DNA from: Serinus canaria
Taxonomy: Eukaryota; Chordata; Aves; Passeriformes; Fringillidae
Direction of reading: 5' to 3'
Length of the DNA stretch: 64,000 bases
Assembly (NCBI RefSeq): GCF_022539315.1
Contig: NC_066314.1
Coordinates: 46,189,180-46,253,179 of the forward strand
Within the stretch, counting starts at the first letter, position 1; every line of letters starts with the position of its first letter. A program made the translations under genes and the position numbers. The notes beneath the pieces were generated by a model. The model saw only the letters and a list, made by a program, of their open reading frames with translations. It searched no databases and had not been told where the DNA came from. Positions 1-11,800 of this stretch are shown here, piece after piece.

Positions 1-577
1 AGCCTGTTTTTGTCACGTGCAGATAGTTATCTCTGCTTTCTCTTTCGGTTCTGAGGGCAGTGCTCTTTCCCGATACAGAGTCAGCTGCTTGTGACCGAGA
101 AAACAAGCCAAGCCCAGCTCCACAACCTGAGCCAGGGTCAGGCTTGCGTTTCCTTTCCTTCTTCCCGCTGTGCTAACCAGCACGACCGGGCTAAGTTCAC
201 CCAGATTGTTGTGCTGTTAGAGTAGCTTGGGTGTCCATGGGGGCTTAGATTAACTTGTTTAGTTTCGTTTGGACACTTCTTTAGAGGTGACTGACCGTCC
301 CAGCACGGATGTCAGTACCTCAGCACTGCCAACATGGCCCTTCTTGCACTTTGGACACGGATCCCTCCCTCCCTCTGCTTCCCAGGCACAGCCTGGCCCT
401 GTCCCCTCGCCTGCAGCCGCCGTGCTTATGCAGGCACAGAGCAAGGTGCCACAGTGCCTGCTGCTAGAGGGAACCACTGACACCTCCAGTTCTGTAAGGG
501 GTAAAACTCTCCTGCCCTTAGTCCTCCTGGGCCCATCTGGAATGGTTTGTCCTACTAGCAGTCTTCGTGGTGGGGTT

Positions 578-600
578 AGCCCTCCTCTGTTAGGAGGGCT
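578..600. repeat. Perfect 9-bp inverted repeat (hairpin)
   Basis: AGCCCTCCT at 578-586 is followed by a 5-base loop and its exact reverse complement AGGAGGGCT at 592-600. It would fold as a short GC-rich stem-loop. No function is evident. Confidence 0.85.
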
Positions 601-1719
601 GTGTGCTGGGTGGAGGCTTATGCATGTGGGACGCCTAGCCGTGAAGCGGTTCACAGATTTTCATCCAGTAATTCCATGCTTAGGCATGGTCTAGAAATGT
701 CCATGTGGTACACATGTTGTGAGCCTGTTAATACTGGCACTCACATCCCAGAGCACAAAGTAAGTGGGAAGAAATACTGGAGGAAGTCCTGAGAGAAGCT
801 CAGTGGACAGACATGCAAGTGGTGGTGGGGGGATGCCTTCCTATGTGCCTCTGTGTGTGGAATAACCTCAGCGTGGAGAGGGACAAGGGTCTGCATCAAA
901 GAGTTCAGATCATGGGGGGCTTAGGCAGGGCTCTGGTGGGTGGGGACAGAAATCTTACAGCAAATGAAGTCCAGCAGTCCAGAGCTGCTGAACTGAAAGG
1001 GGAGAAGGAAGCCTTGGGGCTGAACATGGCCATCTTCTAGCATTGGGGCTGATGGCTGGGAACCTGAGGAATAAGAGACTTCTGAAGCAAGACCTCTGTT
1101 CCAGTGAAGTAACATACTTTGGCAGGGGCATGTTTGTGCTCCCAAGAGGGAGGGTCTTGCAATTTGGGAACAGGATGTTTATTTTTCTGTCATTCAGAGA
1201 GAAAAAGGGTATATAATTTTTATCTGGTGATCAACCAGCTCTTTAGCTGATCTCAGCACAAGTGAAGCTGCTGTTTCACTGCCATGGGCAGAAGGCACAA
1301 GCAGCTCTTTCAAAAATATCCTTGCTTTCACACTGGGGTCCTGTTTGCAGGGGTAATCAGGATGACTGCCACACTGGGTCTGCTCTGCCATGCCAGAGCA
1401 TTTCTCCCTGGAGCCACTGTCCCCTAGAGGGGTGGCTGTGCCAACACCAGCACATGTAACCTGACATTGCTTCCACTGGGCACACACCTTAACTTTTTGG
1501 CCTTTTTTCCCAGGAGAAGATCCCTGTTCAGCCAAGTTCGTCTGCTGCCTCATCTGCTTGACTTCCAACATTTTGGAATTGCTGGCTACTGTGCCCTTAG
1601 GAGGTGATGTTTAAATGTTTAAAATATACCATTTGGGAATGTTACTCTTGGGGTGTGGCATCTCACTGGCCAGAGCTGGTTGTCTGATTGTGCCCCTGTG
1701 GCAGAAGCACTTTTCAGTG

Positions 1720-1751
1720 TTTCCTGAGGAGCCCCATGTCTCCTCAGGAAA
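1720..1751. repeat. Perfect 12-bp inverted repeat (hairpin)
   Basis: TTTCCTGAGGAG at 1720-1731 and its exact reverse complement CTCCTCAGGAAA at 1740-1751 flank an 8-base loop. The stem is too short for a typical microRNA precursor and the flanks do not extend the pairing. Confidence 0.85.
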
Positions 1752-3469
1752 GGCAGGGTCTCAGTCTCTGCTGCTTTTTATGCCTCCTGGGATGCCATAG
1801 CTGCTAAAAGGGAGAAATGCGGTTAAAATTTGACTCCAGATTGCCCTTGGTCCCAGGTGACCTTCTGACTCTGGAGGCTTCCTTCCACACCTTTGGCTGC
1901 CTCTCTAGCAGGTATTTCCCTGCCTTCTCCTTCCAGGTGTTAGGGCAGGGAGGATTGTGCCCGAAGGCTGGGCAGGATGCAGTATGCCTTTCCATTCCCC
2001 TTCCTGGGGACATTTTACAGGGATGCTCTGACTGCCCCTTGGGCTTCCAGTGCCCAGGTCTGATGATGGAGTGGTTGGGAAGGACAAGTCTCCTGGGGAT
2101 GAGGTGCGCAGGGAAATGATCACCAACACGTCTCATGGAGAAAGAATGGGAAGGGAAAGAGAGCAGGGCTTCTGCCTGTGTGTGCCTGGAGGTAGGAGAG
2201 ACTGGATGGAGTGTTTGGGCTGCTGGGTCCTGTTTTCCTGTTTTTGTGGGTGGGAAAGGAGAGCGTGTTCCAGGAGCCAGCTTCTGCTAAAATCCCTTGT
2301 GGGCGTTGCTTCCTGGAATTCTTTCCTGAAATGGACATCGTTTTTGCATGCATTAAGAAGGTTTATGTGGTTTTAAAGTGGAATTAACTGCTCTGCAGTA
2401 CTTGGTTTCTCATTGTGCAGTTAAAGCAAACACTCAGCAGTTTAGTAATATTAATATTAAGGAAAGCATGAGATGAACTGGGACTATGCAAAATCTTTTT
2501 GCTGATTTTACCCTCCTGTTTTAAAAGTAAACCACTACAACTTATCCCACATATGATTCTGTGGAATAATACCCCAGTCTGGCTATAAAACACAGAAACA
2601 AAATATTAGGAGTTGAGATATTTATTTATTTGTTTGTTAAACTTCCTCTAAGCAATGTCCATTCCGGGAAAGCCTAGAAGAATGTGATCTGTTACATTTC
2701 TCCCCTTGGTTACAGTACACTATATCTAGGAATGAAATCTGCAGCTGGGGGGAGGAACTGCCAAGCCTGCAAAAACATTTTACAGTTGATATTGAATTTC
2801 ATTAATAATATTTAGCCCAATGAGCACAATATTACTAATGCATGTACCCTATTGCCAATAGGAGAAAATATTTTTTAACCTCTCTGGAATTTGCCTTGGG
2901 TTTATTTTTTCTCCAGTGAGATTGTTGTCAATCAGTAAATCATAGTGGAGTAATGTGATGAAGACAGTTTAAATTACAGAAAAATGAGCTCTTTCAAATG
3001 CTGAGATTGAAGGAAATCCAGCCAAAGAACTCCATACTTTGTGGAGCATACTCTTTACTGAGGTTTGAGGTTATAGGAAAAAAAAATGGCTTATTGGTAT
3101 TTAAAGAATCAAACAAACTTGTAATGTTTACTTTTTTTCACTGTCTCAGGTACTTGAAATATCCTAGTCAGAGTATCAGTGCCTTGTGTCTGTGAAACAG
3201 AGTAGTGCCTTGAGTTTCTGAAAAAAGAATAGAAACAGGAATGAATTATTATGACTAACAAGTTCCAAAAGATTGTTTGACAAAAAGTTATTGTCTATCA
3301 GTCAGCCACTTTGGGGGCTGTTCAGGGGGTGTACACCAGGCTGGGACAGGGGAATCTTGGTAAGAGTTCAATAATTAATGGGAAAACAGTTACCCTGTAA
3401 AGGCTGGTATTTTTCTTTTGGTGACAAAATTTTTTTTTGTTTGTGTAAAGTTACAGTGATTAAATTAAA

Positions 3470-3516
3470 TTTTCATATATCTGGTCAGAATATTTTTCAT
3501 ATGTCTCTGGTCAGAA
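3470..3516. repeat. Imperfect two-copy tandem repeat, about 24 bp unit
   Basis: The motif TTTTCATAT followed by TCTGGTCAGAA occurs at about 3470-3490 and again at about 3494-3516, the second copy carrying an extra two bases. It looks like a small local duplication just before an A-run. Confidence 0.7.
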
Positions 3517-5444
3517 AAAAAAAAAACAAAAACCCAAACAGCATGTTTGTCCTGGGAGGAAAAATACAGGTATTTTTGCTTTTATGACTTCTGTTCTTAG
3601 CCATGCTGTGAAAATGTTCTCCTGATAATTTAGGGGGTTTTTTCTGGTGTCTTGGTAACCATTTTGATTCATAGGGGAATATTACAGTTACAAATTAAAA
3701 AAGCCTCAACAACCCAAACCAACAAATAAACATGATAATCCCAATGCCAGGAGTACATGTAAGAAAGCTGCTGAGGGTTGAATCCCTTATGCAGTTCCTT
3801 TTAGCAAATATTTATGAATCTGCATACAAACATCTCATATTGACAAGGGAGCTCACTTCCTACTCAGTATGGCTTGTTTATTTTTAGTCTGGGAACTGGA
3901 CAGCTATGCTTTCTCAGTAGCACTAATTGCCACTGCTCTGTTTTTCATATGTTTGGGCTTCTGAAAAGAAGAATTGGCATAAAATGCCAAAAGTCAGGAA
4001 ATACTTGTCTACCTCTTGAACTAATGAAAGCATTAACAAAGCAGTCAGCATTCTAAAGTGTATGTACATTAAAAAAATATCACCCACTGAAATATCAATG
4101 TGACTTCTTTCCAAATAACAGTTTGCTTGTTTGCTTTCTCTAGGCAACAATAACAGTGCTCCTGTTTTACATCTTGAGGCCATACAGTTTTCTAGGCTGA
4201 AAATCAGCAAAGTGTCATTGAGGGCTACGTAAAGCTCCAGAAAGAATTTCTGTCAAAAGTTCTACTGCAGCTGTGATACTCCTTGCTGTTCACCTTTTTT
4301 CAAAAGCATTTAACAGCTTTCATCAAGATCAACAACAGAAATTTTGTCAAGTCTTTTGATCTAATAAACTTAGTCACTGGAGTGGATCCACATGGGGAAA
4401 TGCACATACATAATCATGAGAAGAAGAGAAGAAGTTTCTTGAAGGGATCATGATCGATTTGATAAACTAATATTTAATCTAAATATCTTACTTGCTTTGC
4501 ATAGTACTGGCATTGCCCTGACATGTTTTGCTCCTGGTACACATCCAGCAAAAGAACTTTATTCATTGTTAGATGTATGAATGCAATCCATACAATTTCA
4601 TTGCATGAAATATGTCTTTGCTTGTATTTTAGCACCAAAATAACTGAACAGGACCTAGTGAAGCTCGACCTGACAAACAGTTTTGCAATGCATACTGGTG
4701 TTTATAGGTCTTGGTAATCATAGCCTTACACAGCCTCAGGCTCTTAGGCAGCCAAAGTGGTGTTCAGTCCTGAACATCTCCTCCTCTGCTAAGTTTTCCT
4801 TTTTTTCTGTTGTTTGTTTACAGTATTTATGTCACAAACAGGAAGCAACAATTTACAGGAATTATTATTGTTGGCTAAACTTCATCCCTAAGCTTTCTAA
4901 AAGTCATTTACTCGAAGGAGTTTGCTTTGCATATCTGTGGGAAACCTCTTGAGTAATAGTATGTCAATCACAAGCACGAAAGGAACAAACACCAAGTAAA
5001 CAAGGAGAAAAACATGCTTCGACCCTTTTTATCTCAGGAAAACAAGTAAATACAGGTTACAGAAAAATAAAATGTCTCCTTGTCCTCCTGTGAAATGACT
5101 CTTTGAAATCTGAGGCTACATTTGTCTGTGAGCTTAGATGTAGGCAAGGGCCCTTAGTGACACTGTGATGGCTCTTCTGCAGGTGTGAGAGGAGCTCACA
5201 GCTCCTGAGCACAAACTGCGACTGACACCAAAGCACTGAGCATGACACTCCTTGTGCTCAGTGCCTGTGCCCTCCCCATCCTGACCCTGGGACTGCCTGC
5301 TCAGCTGTACTGCAGAAGCTGACAGGTGAAAGTCACCTTGCTTGGAACAAAAACTGCCTTCTGGATGAGCAGGGTTAAGCTACAGGGAAAATGAATACTT
5401 CTGCTCTGCACTGCTCATCTGACTTGTTCTCTGACGATGCACCA

Positions 5445-5720
5445 AGATCACAGAACCACCACAGAATCACAGAGTGGTCTGGTGGAACTCGGTGATCTTT
5501 AAGATCTCTCACCTCCCCTGCCATGGGCAGGGATACCTTCCACTAGACCAGGTTGCTCCAAGTCCCACCCAACCTACCTTGAACACTTCCAGGGCTGAAG
5601 CATCAACAGCTTCTCTGGCCAACCTGCTCTGGTGAGTCCTCACCCTCGTAGTGAAGATTTTTTTCCTGATATTTAATCTAAATTTATGCACATGTCTTTT
5701 TATTTCTTTGCATTTCAGCA
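5445..5720 (-). mobile_element. CR1 LINE fragment, 5'-truncated
   Basis: The left end has the AGAATCACAGAGTGG-type tail typical of CR1 3' termini. It continues through the characteristic segments CCTGCCATGGGCAGGGA, CTTCCACTAGACCAGG, TTGCTCCAAG, TTGAACACTTCCAGGG and TTTCCTGATATTTAATCTAA. The 3' tail of CR1 is at the left, so the element lies in minus orientation and only its 3' few hundred bases remain. Many mismatches from the remembered consensus and a degraded right edge suggest an old copy. Ends are accurate to perhaps 15-20 bases. CR1 is the dominant LINE of birds, which supports the avian assignment. Confidence 0.88.
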
Positions 5721-8047
5721 CCAGGGGTGTTGCTCACATCTTGACTTCTATACTGTGGGTATCTTAAATTTGATGAGCTAGATCCAACCTATTAATGTTT
5801 CCCCAAAAGAGAAACGTACAAAAGTTCTATTCCCTAATAAATGCCGTTGTTAGGGCCAAAGATCTTCATAACACACAAGGCTCACCTCTCTAAAATCACC
5901 TGCACCTCTGATCTCACAGTCTACACAGAAGGAGTGTTGGAACCCTGCATGCTGAGAATTTTAAACTTCCTGTGCTGAAAGGCACAGACCCACAAGAGAA
6001 CACTACATTTAACCTGAGCTGTGGAGAAGGCTTCCAAAATTGATTGATAACACTAGAATTGAGGGTGTGTAGTTAGTTAGAAGTGTGTAATAACACAGAA
6101 TAGAAAACTTAGAATTTAAGGTTTTAAAATATGGTAATAAAAATGAAACAAAATGAAAGTTTTAAGGCAGAAACAGGTTGTTGTTCTTTACTTTCTTCTT
6201 CCTTCTTCTTCATAAGTTTAGGTGACTAAACAGAAAAGTTCACATTGTGGGCTTCAAAGGATTAGTTATTGAGTTAAAAAGGAAAATAATCTAGGTATCA
6301 TTTCTTATTTGGATAGTTTAACCTTAAAAGCCCTTATAGCAAGAGATGGTTAACCATTTTGTACCTTACTACTGAAAGACTACAGAACTCACAGCTGTGA
6401 GGCTGTAACACTAATAAGAAACAATAAACAACTAAGTCTGAACACGAACTATCGTCTCAAGTACCTTCAATCCCAACCCCAGAGGAGCTGATGATGTTTA
6501 ATAGGTGTGTCATTTGGTCAGCATACAGATCCTTGCTCTGCTGTCAGTTACCCTGAGCTTCCCCACTTTGGCTGAAAGCAATCAGAATAGTGTCTTCCAT
6601 GGTGAATGAAATAAAACCACACAAAACCAAATCATGCACCTTTCACTGTGCCTAGATTGATCTGCAAAATGTAAGGCTGCAGAAAAAACAGCATATTGGT
6701 TTGAGTGATGCAATAGACCAAGCTCTGTAGCACCACAGTTTTTTTCTCCTCAGAAAGGCCACCTGGCATAGATACAGTGCTTTGCTTCTTCCAGTGAACT
6801 GACTATTAAGGTTTGATCATAAGGTTTGTGTGCAAGCTTTTAAAAGGTGTTAAACTGAATAGTGTGACTCTTGAAAGTCCAGTTTAGTAACACTTCCAAT
6901 ATTTACTCTGGCATTCTTTATGAGAGACAGAGAAGATATAATAAATTGTGGCATACCTGAATAGTTCTAAGTTACCTGGAATTCCAGTTTAACACATCAA
7001 AATTCAGGGCCTTGGAATTTACCCTCGCTTGCTGTTTCACTGCCTTCTCATGCAGAGATAATAGTAAGAAATACCACAAATTTAGTTTATTGCTCAGAGA
7101 AAGCACTTATCAAATTTATTATTGCTATAAACCTACAGACTATTATGTTTTTTACAGCTGGACTGATGAGGCAGGAAAAAGGGTGTAGGGGAAACTTCCT
7201 TTACCTGCTTGTCATTAACACAGTTGTCCAAGAATACATGTGGAAATGCTGTCCTATGGACTCCAAGTCTTTCATAAGGAAAGGGATGTTTAGTCTGCAG
7301 CCTGAAGCATCAGTTTCCTGTAGGTTAGGGATCTACAGGCCAAAGCATTCATTTGAAAGAACACAAACATTATTCAAAACAGGCTGTAACAAGGTGAAAA
7401 GCATTAAATGTACTAATTCTGATGCTGGCTTTCTGCACAAGAGTCTTTTTTGTGTTAGTTTGTTATAGAAGTTAAACTGGAGAGATTTAGTTTACTGGTT
7501 TGGGGTTTAGTTTAATACAGAAGGTTTAATTTTATATCCATCAATGTCTTTGTAAGTCTGCACAAGAAATCAAAGCCATTTGTAACAAAACATACAGCAA
7601 ACTTGGCATCTTTGCTATCAAAAGGACATCTGGGATCTATTCTAAACCTAACTTCATTCTCAAAAGTGGTTGTATGCCAGAAAAGAAGAAAATGAAAGAA
7701 ATAAGGAATTTGATAAGTAGATTTTTGCAGAGGACATGGGGAGAAATACATTGAAAATGTCTTGAAGAACAAGGCATTGTTCTTTTCTACTCTTTTACTC
7801 TGAAGATATTACCAGAAAAGAGAAAATATATTAAAAGAAAACCTTCACAATACTGAAGAAAAAATAACCCATTCTGAAAAGAAACTTAACCTAAAAAAGG
7901 CAATCAGAAAGGCTTGGGTGCAGTGCAAAGATGTAAACAATGCCGAAACAATAAGGGACATAGAGACATCAAACTAACAAAGATATAGTGGAAAGGAGAA
8001 TAGGATATTCTAAAGGGAAAGAAAATAAGATTTCATTTTGACCATAC

Positions 8048-8091
8048 TTTAGTTATACCAGGTTAGTTATATCACATTTAGTTATATCAGG
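8048..8091. repeat. Three-copy tandem repeat, 14-15 bp unit
   Basis: Three consecutive copies of TTTAGTTATAYCA (8048-8062, 8063-8076, 8077-8091) differ at only a few bases. This is a minisatellite-like local expansion with no evident function. Confidence 0.85.
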
Positions 8092-8786
8092 AAGGGGAAC
8101 ATTTCTTCACAATAGATCTGTATTTGAAGTACAGCTCCTGGCCTGTTAAAATGCAGTGGTGATTTCCCACAATCCAACCACCCAGATTAAATATAGGTAC
8201 TGCTTTTAAGACAAAATTGTCCTGCAGGAGTTGAGTTTTTCTTGAGTCACCAAGAATGAAATCCATAAAGCCCTTTGTTATCCAGGAATTCTTAGTTCCT
8301 CCTGGATGCAGCCTCACTGTCAGTATTGCAGCCTTCTGCTCAGTGCCCTTGCCATTTTTGGAGGGGGGTAGAGGTGGTGGTAGTTAAAACATGCACTGTG
8401 TTTCACAGTGAGCAGCGTAAGATGTGAATCTTGCAGAACTGAGACCCCACTGGGCCTTTAGAGACGGCCACCAGGTACTCCTGCAGGTTGTTGGAGGTGT
8501 AAGGATAGCAGTAGGAAAAGTAGCAGGTGTCTTGGTGAGGGAACTGGAACATCCCAGTGACTGAGAAATAATAATATCTGTATTGCCCTACACTGTTTTT
8601 GCAATACTTGGTTTATTTCCAGTCCTTTACCAGGCATTTCTTGTGCTGTTCCTTAGTGCTGGTTTCTGAGTGCAGCAGTGGCCACAAGCCATGTTTGCAC
8701 AGGCTGTTTACTTGCTGAAGCTGTCAGCAGTGAAGCACTGAAGCATCCCTGCCTGCACATTGCTTGCTTGGAAGTAGTACCACTGC

Positions 8787-8803
8787 GTGTGTGTGTGTGT
8801 GTG
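8787..8803. repeat. (GT)n microsatellite
   Basis: A run of alternating G and T, about 8 units, in non-coding DNA. Confidence 0.9.
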
Positions 8804-11800
8804 CTGGTGTGGAGGTCAGTGTGGGGTCAGCCAGGACTCAAACACAGAATCTGCAGGCAGAGAGCACACAAACAGTGTGATGCTGGCTAGCACTGTAGCA
8901 GCAGGCAGTGTCAAATGATGTGCAAGGCCATGAGAAAGCACCCTGCAGTGAACCAGGGGCGAATCTGATTCACAGTGGTGTAGATCAAAGTCTAAGCAGC
9001 TGCTGGGAGAGGATGCCTCATCTCACCAAGCATGACAGTAATGCTAATGGTGTCTTGATTAGAACTCCTAGTAATAAGTGCAACATTCTCCACACTATGC
9101 TTTAAAAGGAGGTGCTTCAGAAATGTGCTGAGTCTGTGTGTATGATCATCACCTAGAGAACACATTCAGTGCCAAGCAAGCCCCCATGTTCTACTGCAGC
9201 TTCATGCTTGCCATGCCAGGGGTTACTACCTGCTTGTAACTGCCTGCATGTCTTTCCTCAGGAGCAGGAGGGACAGCTGGCCACACTTCAAGGCAGCATT
9301 TTCTTCTCCTTGGTTGGAAAGTTTCATTAAAGAAGGCTGAGAGTCACAATGCCACAACACCCACTACAGCTGGAGAGCTGTACAGGCTGAAACAAGATTC
9401 CCTTCCAGTTGCTTGTCAGTAATAAAATCATGGAAAGTTGCATTTTTAAAGAACAGCAACTAAAAGACTGTAAGAGAGATCCCTGTCCTTGTTTGCAGAA
9501 AGGCAGGGAGCTGAGATTCAGAGTCCTCCTCCACATCTTATCCCTTGCAGGAGATTAGCATGCCCAGTTGCAAAGGACAGAGGCTCCTTCCTGCACAGCA
9601 CTTACCAGTTCTCCTGGGCACCAAGCGTAGCAACCTACTCATGACAGGTAAAATGCCCATCCTGTAGAAGCAGCAGCTTTCTAAATGAACTAATCTCCAA
9701 GAGAACCAGTGCTTTTCTCTGTGTTACAAGCCTTTACTAACTGTATTTGCCTCAAGAAAGGTACCAAATCCCTTTCAGTTTTGTGCTTCTGAACATTTCG
9801 TGGCCACAACTAGTTATCCTAGGATTGCAAAAGTATTATAATCCTTTCTTATCCATGTTAAAGTATCCCAAAATCAACAACTGCCAGAAGTTCCAAGTTC
9901 ATCCAAGGCAACTGGATCAACGTAGCAAACACAGGAAAGAATAAATAAATCTGATGCTCAACCGGTGGCAGTGAAATAAGGCAACTAATTCCTTCAACTC
10001 TGTCCAATGAATCCTTGCCAAACAGAGAAGTCTGTATTCAAGAACTGATCCAATCTGACCAGGTTTTGTTTATAAATTTTGGCAAAAACAAAATATTCTT
10101 CCAACACAGACTTCAGCGTTGATGTTGCAGTTACACAGCTCTCAAATTTTTCACTTTCTCTTTTGGCTCTTCTCATTCTTTGCTCATATTTTCTCAACAA
10201 ACTCATTTTAAGCTGGTTCATGTTGTTTTTCACTGAGAACAATGGCTTGAGCTGAGCTGGACTTCTGGGATAAGTAACAGGACAAGCAGAGCTTAAAGAA
10301 GATGAAGATGTGTGTAACTGTGACTAGTTTGCTTCCCCATCTATAGCAATATAATTTATCCCCAAATGCTTTTAAATTACATGGAAAATTACATCGATTA
10401 ATTACAAAATTACATTGATCAGGTTTTGAATTATATTTGTAAAGAAGATCAAAGCAAGCTCTTCATCTGCCTATGTCTGATAGCAAGGTTTCTTAGGCTG
10501 TTCATGTCTTCTCCTGAATAAATCACTTCTAGATAAAACCTCCTTTGTCAGGAGTTTGCTCTGGCAGCATTGTGTCCCCACCTGTTGCAGTGTTCAGTGA
10601 TTCAGGGGTAGTGAGTATCCACTCTCAGTCCCACCTCTGTGCATTTCCAATTTTTATTTTATCATTTCTGAATTGCAGTTTGTTGTATATATGAAGCACA
10701 CAAACTGCCTTAGTCTTCACTGTCTCAAAATAGGCTTGCACTAGAACTTCTGTACAAACTGCATAAAGTCAATGAGCTGACATTCCCATTTAACCCTGTG
10801 ACCCTGAAGTACAGTGCTGACATTGCTAATGACTGGACATGACATTTGTACTGAATCTGTAAGGCCTCAGGACTAAAGTCTGAACTTTATCTGCCTGCAG
10901 TTGTTTCACTTAATTTAGCTGTGACAGCAATTTCTCTAATTGACATGGATGGCTATTTTGTTTTATTTTGTTTGCCTTTGTGTGGTGCAAACATAGGCTC
11001 ATGCAGACAGCAGGAACAAGGAGGAGTTCTGTGCAGAAATGCAGGCATACATCTGGACAAACTGCACTTTAGGGGTAACAGGGAGACATCTGAAGTCAGT
11101 GGGGGTTACTTGCTTGCCAGCAAGGAATTCTTGGAAGTTGGGAAAGGCCACTCGAATGAAAACATGGCAGGCAGAGAAAAGGCTTTGAATAAAATCCATT
11201 AATTGGATGGTTGGGACTGCTGGTACTGTGCACTGACTGCAGCACTGCTCAGGGCTAGTCACTGGTCATAGGATCACAGATATGAAAGGATCCCTTTCCA
11301 AAGCATTCCCTATCCTTCCACTATCTCCTTATATCAGGCCAAAAGACAGGAGTTTGGTTTCATGTGACTTTGTATTTGCTTTGGGTCTGTATCAGATACC
11401 AGCACCAGTAGTGCTGATTTTTTACTAGGAAAAAAATTCTCATTGCTTTAGGTCTGGTTTCTAGATTAAATCCTCTTCACAACAGACAAAGCCCCATAAT
11501 AAACAGAATATTTTCATCGGAAGGATCTGGTTTCACGTGTAGATGACATCATATATGAGAAGTAAAGGAATTAAAAACAAAACTAAAGAACCCATTTCTA
11601 ACCTGTAGTGGATACCTAACTCCCAGGGAGGCCTGGCTCATAAACTGGTGGTGAAGGGTGAGCTGCAAGGTGAGACTGAGCTAAATGCTCACCTAGGTCA
11701 AGAACCATTAAGTATGAGTAGATCAATTCCCAATTTTGTTTACAGCATCACAGTAATGTGATCACTAATATATTTCCCCTTTCCTTATCCATCATCTTGA

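Larger units (their letters stand above)
1..5440. other. Intergenic or distal non-coding DNA, no gene recognised
   Basis: No reading frame here resembles a known protein, and no exon with convincing splice sites plus coding character was found. The first 700 bases are relatively GC-rich and the rest is AT-rich with short A and T runs (for example A-run near 3,518-3,529). By human synteny the neighbour on this side of PDE6H is RERG, whose 3' end should point toward PDE6H. I looked for its Ras-like GTPase motifs (DTAG, NKAD) in all frames and saw none, so RERG coding exons are not in this part. Confidence 0.6.

Noticed and set aside
11270..11345. Possible CR1 tail (GGATCACAGATATGAAAG), with a similar string near 35,453
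   Set aside because: Only about 18 bases resemble each other or a CR1 terminus, and the adjoining sequence does not continue into CR1.
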